Of a stretch of DNA of 37,402 nt, positions 33,285 to 37,402 are shown in pieces. Made by a program: the position numbers and the translations under genes. Below the pieces are notes generated by a model. That model was given only the letters and a program-made list of their open reading frames with translations, was not told the DNA's origin and did not search any database. Location of the stretch: contig CAMDGB010000023.1 in assembly GCA_945897915.1 (NCBI GenBank), positions 1-37,402 of the forward strand. Reading direction: 5' to 3'. The DNA is from Chryseobacterium gleum (GTDB lineage Bacteria > Bacteroidota > Bacteroidia > Flavobacteriales > Flavobacteriaceae). Every line of letters begins with the position of its first letter. Position 1 is the first letter of the stretch.

Positions 33285-35176
33285 CGTTCTATTGCAATGA
33301 AGTTATCAATATACGAAGGCATTATAATTAAAGTAACTCGGTACATTCTACTATTATCTGGATCGGTTAAATGATATATAATTGTATCACCCGCTGAATT
33401 AAAGCCCCAACCAAAAAGAGAACCGCTAGGACTGGTTGAATAAGTTATTGCGGTATCTGTTCTATTTCCATAAATCGTATTGCTAGCATTATTGTATTTT
33501 CCCTCAACAAAAAGATTTACTGTCCCAGAGACCGTTGCTATCGAAAGTCCTCTTTGGCCTGATGTTGTAACAGAAAATCTCAAATTATCAAAGGTTAAAA
33601 AAGTTCCAGCAGTAACTCGGCCCACTAGTTTGGTGGATACATTTCCTGTTGGATCACCAATGTTTAATTTACCAGTAATATTAACACTTCCACTATTGTC
33701 AATTCTTACTCTTTCTGTGCCTGCAGTTCGCATCACTATATTACCGTTCATATCTGGAACCGTAGCGGAATATCCAGATAAATCTATAGAGGATTGTTGA
33801 ATAGCATTTGTTCCACCACCCGCTGAAAGCCTTAAAAACCCGTCATCTTGTCCATCAATTTGAGAAGCGCCACCTCCCACGCCTCTGATTTCATAATTTC
33901 CAACTGTACTGGTATTCACGGAAGGCCTAGTAGAAGTGTTACTCATACCAGAAGCAATTCTTACGCCACCCCCCACAATATTTAATTTTGCTGTTGGAGT
34001 ATTAGTTCCAATTCCCACATTGCCAGTTGTATTAAAAGTATTTGTGCCTGATAATATCCATGGATTTACAAATGCAGAGGATCCAACTTGAGAAATGTTT
34101 GCCCAAGTACTTGAATAATTACTTGACATTGATGGAGCATAAGCAGTTAAGGTTCCACTAAGACTATACACTCTTAAAAAAACTCTCGTATCAACAATTG
34201 GGGTGAAATAAACGACTGCTTTATCTTGTGGTGCATCAGTATAAGCAGTTCCTGCTTTCATAACTACACCAATACTTCCACCGGAAAGTAATGTATTAGT
34301 GTTATCAACCCATCCATAATAGGCATATCCACCTGAAGTACCTCCCAAAGCAGCTTCTAATTTATATGTTTTATTGGCGATCAAATTAAATCCCCCACTT
34401 GTTATTGTAATTCCTGCACCCGATGAAGTATTAAAAATTATATTGGCAGCAGCAGATAATGATTGATTGGCAGATAATGATGCTTGAATATAATCAACAC
34501 TCTGTCCGGTTACAGGTAAATTACCTGCAACTAATTTATAATACACTCGGTCATAATCTCCTAAATCTCTATTCCCAGTACTATTCACATATACATTATA
34601 GGTAACGCCTGACTGTAAATTCACCTCGATCTTTCCATTATATTCAACATGAACCGTATTGTTATAACTAGTTTGTGCATCTGTACCAATATCTGTAGTG
34701 CCTTGTCTAACTTTATAAGTTATTGTGGCATTGGAATAACCTGTACAAGAAAAATCAAACAAATACCTCCCGGAAACGGGTACTGTAAAAGTATGTCCAC
34801 TTGCATTCGCTATATCCCCAACAGCCGTTGAATATCCTTTTGCATATAAATTAACCATATTTGAAGCAGTCACCCCTGAACCCGCAGAAGTAGCTGTAGC
34901 AATCGTTGCCCAACTTGTACCATTCCAATAATAATATCCGGCTTGTAATCCAACTGTTCCTGAATTGTATACCAATAAACCCTCTGCGGGAGAGGCAATT
35001 GTTGTTGCATCCGTAGCAGTCGTTAAAGTAACTCTAGGTGGTAAAAACCCTTTATTTGTTGCGCTCACTTCCAGCTTTGCTGAAGCATGTGGTGTTGTAG
35101 TTCCTATGCCGGTTTGGGCATTTACTTTTAAAGCGAAAACTGAAACTAATACAATAAATAATATAACTTTTTTCAT
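33275..35176 (-). CDS. Secreted fibre-like protein with C1q-like jelly rolls
   Basis: 633 residues from the ATG at 35176 (MKKVILFIVL); four earlier residues from 35188 are probably not used. After the signal peptide (ending NAQ) comes TGIGTTTPHASAKLEVSATN, the opening motif shared with its neighbour. Two beta-rich regions resemble C1q/TNF-type jelly rolls: about residues 100-220 (HTFTVPVSGRYLFDFS) and 225-370 (DYIQASLSANQSL, NKTYKLEAALGG, WANISQVGSSAFVN). A second NVGIGTNTPTAKLNIVGG motif follows near 390, and a C-terminal domain ends in FIAIERLL. There is no T9SS tail and no S74 domain. Probable trimeric surface protein; function unknown. Last gene of a three-gene unit. Confidence 0.78.
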   Translation of the reverse strand: MKKVILFIVLVSVFALKVNAQTGIGTTTPHASAKLEVSATNKGFLPPRVTLTTATDATTIASPAEGLLVYNSGTVGLQAGYYYWNGTSWATIATATSAGSGVTASNMVNLYAKGYSTAVGDIANASGHTFTVPVSGRYLFDFSCTGYSNATITYKVRQGTTDIGTDAQTSYNNTVHVEYNGKIEVNLQSGVTYNVYVNSTGNRDLGDYDRVYYKLVAGNLPVTGQSVDYIQASLSANQSLSAAANIIFNTSSGAGITITSGGFNLIANKTYKLEAALGGTSGGYAYYGWVDNTNTLLSGGSIGVVMKAGTAYTDAPQDKAVVYFTPIVDTRVFLRVYSLSGTLTAYAPSMSSNYSSTWANISQVGSSAFVNPWILSGTNTFNTTGNVGIGTNTPTAKLNIVGGGVRIASGMSNTSTRPSVNTSTVGNYEIRGVGGGASQIDGQDDGFLRLSAGGGTNAIQQSSIDLSGYSATVPDMNGNIVMRTAGTERVRIDNSGSVNITGKLNIGDPTGNVSTKLVGRVTAGTFLTFDNLRFSVTTSGQRGLSIATVSGTVNLFVEGKYNNASNTIYGNRTDTAITYSTSPSGSLFGWGFNSAGDTIIYHLTDPDNSRMYRVTLIIMPSYIDNFIAIERLL

Positions 35177-35180
35177 GATT

Positions 35181-36272
35181 TTATTCATTCAATTTAGCCT
35201 CTAATTTTAATAATCTTTGTTCCATATCGGCTTGCTTCTTTTTTAAGGCATCAATTTCTGCTTGTTGCGACTGAATTACTTTTAAAGAAATTGCATGCAA
35301 TGCTTGATAGTTCACCGATTTAGTTTGCATACTATCAGTAGCGGTTGAAACCATTTCAGGAAATAAAAGTTCTACTTCCTGTGCGATTAAGCCATATTGT
35401 AAATTTGTGTCTCTTGGTTTATCCTGATTCCAAAAGTAGTTAATAGGCCTAAGTTTAAGGTATCTTTCAACTACATTATTACCAAGTTCATTGATACTAT
35501 TTTTTAACCTCCTATCGGAACGTTGAACCAATACATTATAATAGATGCCACTTGCCGAAATATCATAAGTAGCAAGACCGCCACCCCATCCACTTACCCA
35601 ATCATTTTGGTAAGATCCGCCGTAATATGGAATAGCTACTCTTGTTTGGCCTGTTCTGTTTATAATGATAGCATTATTTGCAGCAGTGGTGTTAAAATCC
35701 CAACTTGCATTGATAATCATTTGATCTGTTGGGTTATTAATTCCCATACTATACCCAAAGGCGCCATTTATGTCTAAACTATAATAGGGTTTACCGCTTC
35801 CTGTTCCAGCAGTTCTTACGCTGACAGTTGAGTTCGCTATAGATGAGGCATTATTTGTATTATACAAGCTAATACTAGGACTTGATGTAATGGCTGGCGT
35901 GCCAAATGTATTCCCATTTTCTATATGTAGCGAGGTCCCTGGTGTAGATGTTCCTATCCCTAATTTCCCATCTGAACTTAATACCATTTTATTGGTTCCA
36001 TTAGTACCAAAAGCCATCGAACCTGTTGAAAACTGATTCATAAAAGTGAGCTGAGTTGAACTTGCGGATGGGTAACCCATATAGCCATAGCGTGTACTTG
36101 ATCCTTGAGGATACCATTCCATATAGGCATGGTCAGCTCCTTCTAATCTAAAAATAGGACCATTAGATTTTACATGAAGTTTTGTTGCTGGCGTAGTCGT
36201 ACCTATACCCGTTTGGGCATTACCACTAAAGAATGCCAAACCAAAAACTAATACTACTATACCCTTTTTCAT
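35181..36272 (-). CDS. Secreted tail-fibre-like protein with S74 intramolecular chaperone domain
   Basis: 363 residues. A signal peptide ending GNAQ, then TGIGTTTPATKLHVKS and GKLGIGTSTPGTSLHIENG, the GIGTxTP modules seen in its neighbour. The C-terminal 110 residues form a Peptidase_S74 endosialidase-type chaperone: SDRRLKNSI with Ser252 and Lys257 at the five-residue spacing of the self-cleavage dyad, LRPINYFW, YGLIAQEVELLFPEMV and VNYQALHAI, followed by a coiled coil of heptads (VIQSQQAEIDALKKKQ...). In phages this domain trimerises the fibre and is then cut off. Self-cleavage near residue 251 is therefore expected. Spacing to its neighbours is 11 and 4 bp. Confidence 0.85.
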   Translation of the reverse strand: MKKGIVVLVFGLAFFSGNAQTGIGTTTPATKLHVKSNGPIFRLEGADHAYMEWYPQGSSTRYGYMGYPSASSTQLTFMNQFSTGSMAFGTNGTNKMVLSSDGKLGIGTSTPGTSLHIENGNTFGTPAITSSPSISLYNTNNASSIANSTVSVRTAGTGSGKPYYSLDINGAFGYSMGINNPTDQMIINASWDFNTTAANNAIIINRTGQTRVAIPYYGGSYQNDWVSGWGGGLATYDISASGIYYNVLVQRSDRRLKNSINELGNNVVERYLKLRPINYFWNQDKPRDTNLQYGLIAQEVELLFPEMVSTATDSMQTKSVNYQALHAISLKVIQSQQAEIDALKKKQADMEQRLLKLEAKLNE

Positions 36273-36283
36273 TTTTGATTTAA

Positions 36284-37402
36284 TTAAAATAAGGCTCTTA
36301 AAATAATCCAGTTTGCACCTGTTGAAATGGCTTTAATCCAGTTGTTGGATGGTTCAATACCTATTGACAATGATGTAGCTCCAGTTGTTGTACTGTCTGA
36401 AATTAAATTCCCGGCAGTAGCATTAATAGAAACTGGTACACTTGCAATATTTTTAATGGTAATTTCACGACCAGCTCCTGCATCAATTGCACTTGGAAGT
36501 GTAATTGTCTGTGAAGCTGTTGAACCTGAAAACACTATTAAATTATACGTTGCTGTTGCTGCCATAGTTGCCGTAGCAGAAATTAAAGAGGCGCCTCCAT
36601 TACTATTGGAAGACCAAGCAGGAACTCCACTTGCTAAAGTCAATACTTGACCATCTGACCCCTTAGCTAATCGAGTACCTGTTCCACTTGTTGTACCACC
36701 ATAAATAATATCTCCGGCAGTAGTCATTGGAGACAAGGCATCAAAAGCAGCTGCTTTGGTTGTTTGCCCAGTACCTCCGTTTGCAATAGCAATCGTGGTA
36801 CCATTCCAAGTTCCAGTAGTAATCGTTCCAACGCTTGTCAAACTTGAACTGACAACATTCGATGCTAAAGTAGTTCCTGTTAAAGTTCCAGCAGCAGCGG
36901 TTACTGTAATATCTGCACTACCATCAAAATCAACAGTATTGATTTTTCTTGCTGTTGCTAATTTAGTTGCTGTGGCAGCATTTCCTCCAATATTTAAATT
37001 AGCCACTGGTGTAGTTGAAGTAACTACTAATGGAGCTGTTCCTGTGGCTACTGTTGAAGTCAATTGACCTGAAACGCTTAAACTTGTTCCTGTAGCAGCG
37101 CCCAAGACTGGTGTCACTAAAGTAGGACTGGTTGCTAAAACTAAAACACCTGTTCCTGTTTCATCCGAAATAACTCCTGCTAATTCAGCTGAAGTAGTTG
37201 CTGCCAAATCGCTTATTTTACTGGTGGTATAAACTCCATTCGTAACCGTTGCCGCATTCCCACCAATATTTAAATTAGCCACTGGTGTAGTTGAAGTAAC
37301 TACTAATGGAGCTGTTCCTGTGGCTACTGTTGAAGTCAATTGACCTGAAACGCTTAAACTTGTTCCTGTAGCAGCGCCCAAGACTGGTGTCACTAAAGTA
37401 GG
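36284..37402 (-). CDS. Large repetitive fibre-like surface protein, 5' end cut by window
   Basis: The frame stays open to the window edge, so the 372 residues seen (starting PTLVTPVLG) are the C-terminal part. They contain a 92-residue repeat, each with SPTLVTPVLGAATGTSLSVS and GTAPLVVTSTTPVANLNIGG, a phage-tail-fibre-like motif rich in Thr, Ser, Gly and Ala. Then come LTSVGTITTGTWNGTTIA, IANGGTGQTT and SPMTTAGDIIYGG, and a beta-sandwich end (SQTITLPSAIDAGAGREITI). Such sequences occur in long trimeric fibres. The DNA repeats are exact over 140 bp. Cysteine is absent. It is the first visible gene of the fibre unit; the true start, and probably more repeats, lie beyond 37402. Confidence 0.8.
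   Translation of the reverse strand, partial: PTLVTPVLGAATGTSLSVSGQLTSTVATGTAPLVVTSTTPVANLNIGGNAATVTNGVYTTSKISDLAATTSAELAGVISDETGTGVLVLATSPTLVTPVLGAATGTSLSVSGQLTSTVATGTAPLVVTSTTPVANLNIGGNAATATKLATARKINTVDFDGSADITVTAAAGTLTGTTLASNVVSSSLTSVGTITTGTWNGTTIAIANGGTGQTTKAAAFDALSPMTTAGDIIYGGTTSGTGTRLAKGSDGQVLTLASGVPAWSSNSNGGASLISATATMAATATYNLIVFSGSTASQTITLPSAIDAGAGREITIKNIASVPVSINATAGNLISDSTTTGATSLSIGIEPSNNWIKAISTGANWIILRALF
36987..37126. repeat. 140-bp direct repeat, copy 1
   Basis: Identical base for base to 37263-37402, with an offset of 276 bp (92 codons), inside the fibre gene. To the left of 36987 the copies differ at scattered positions (36983 and 36986 against 37259 and 37262). Since the second copy is cut by the window edge, the exact match may extend further. 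Confidence 0.95.
37263..37402. repeat. 140-bp direct repeat, copy 2 (reaches window edge)
   Basis: Second copy of the repeat at 36987-37126. It keeps the reading frame of the fibre gene because the 276-bp offset is a multiple of three. Confidence 0.95.

Noticed and set aside
36327..37067. Plus-strand frames of about 100 codons with hydrophobic content
   Set aside because: They mirror the Thr/Ala/Val-rich repeat codons of the fibre gene and contain no start context or motif.
33275..37402. Prophage remnant
   Set aside because: Tail-fibre-like domains are present, but both complete genes encode Sec signal peptides and no phage structural, lysis or integrase gene is visible. The sequence past 37402 is unseen.

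Overview
The window is a 37.4 kb stretch of chromosome from a member of the Bacteroidota, most likely Flavobacterium or a close relative. The evidence is AT-rich DNA, A-rich leaders (tataaaATG) in place of Shine-Dalgarno sites, -7 elements of the TAnnTTTG type, a T9SS type A sorting domain, bacillithiol synthesis (BshA), an LptD-like protein next to RidA, and many secreted proteins with MKK... signal peptides ending in AQ. It is mostly core housekeeping sequence, and I see no rRNA, tRNA, CRISPR array, insertion sequence or prophage.

Region 1 (1-4745, plus strand): a 5'-truncated 3-hydroxybutyryl-CoA dehydrogenase, a DUF1015 protein, a YggS/PLPBP pyridoxal-phosphate protein, a DEDDh exonuclease fused to a GIY-YIG nuclease, and a small SET-domain protein. 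The gene junctions here, and one site inside yggS, carry degenerate sequence with a 7-bp period. The exonuclease-nuclease gene has no ATG, GTG or TTG that would keep its first catalytic motif; an ATT at 2954 sits where the start should be.

Region 2 (4742-16572, minus strand): a run of YifB/ComM, DsbD, TilS, PabB, a small secreted protein, a nitronate monooxygenase-type flavoprotein, a secreted S8 protease with a T9SS tail, MnmA, a secreted MORN-like protein, and upstream of two hairpins a two-gene cassette of tiny membrane proteins (16259-16572) joined by an ATGA overlap. The first of these two genes (56 codons) is very short.

Region 3 (16678-20212): AroC, a divergent plus-strand lipoprotein, then a PrcB-like lipoprotein and BshA on the minus strand.

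Region 4 (20273-30113, minus strand): an envelope and redox block. It holds two tandem periplasmic N-acetylmuramoyl-L-alanine amidases with SPOR-like tails, an MCE/MlaD lipid-transport protein, a membrane 4Fe-4S protein and a CCG-domain Fe-S protein separated by a small HAD protein, an unrecognised 160-aa protein, a terminator, a GH3 glycosidase fused to a serine beta-lactamase-like domain, and a DUF1801 protein. LptD and RidA (30245-33266) diverge from this block.

Region 5 (33275-37402, minus strand): three closely spaced genes for secreted fibre-like proteins with GIGTxTP motifs, C1q-like jelly rolls, an S74 self-cleaving chaperone domain and long beta-repeat sequence. The last gene is cut by the window edge and contains an exact 140-bp direct repeat. 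This phage-tail-like surface cassette, without any phage genes, is the most accessory-looking part of the window; the 7-bp-periodic spacers and the apparent ATT start are the most unusual sequence-level signals.
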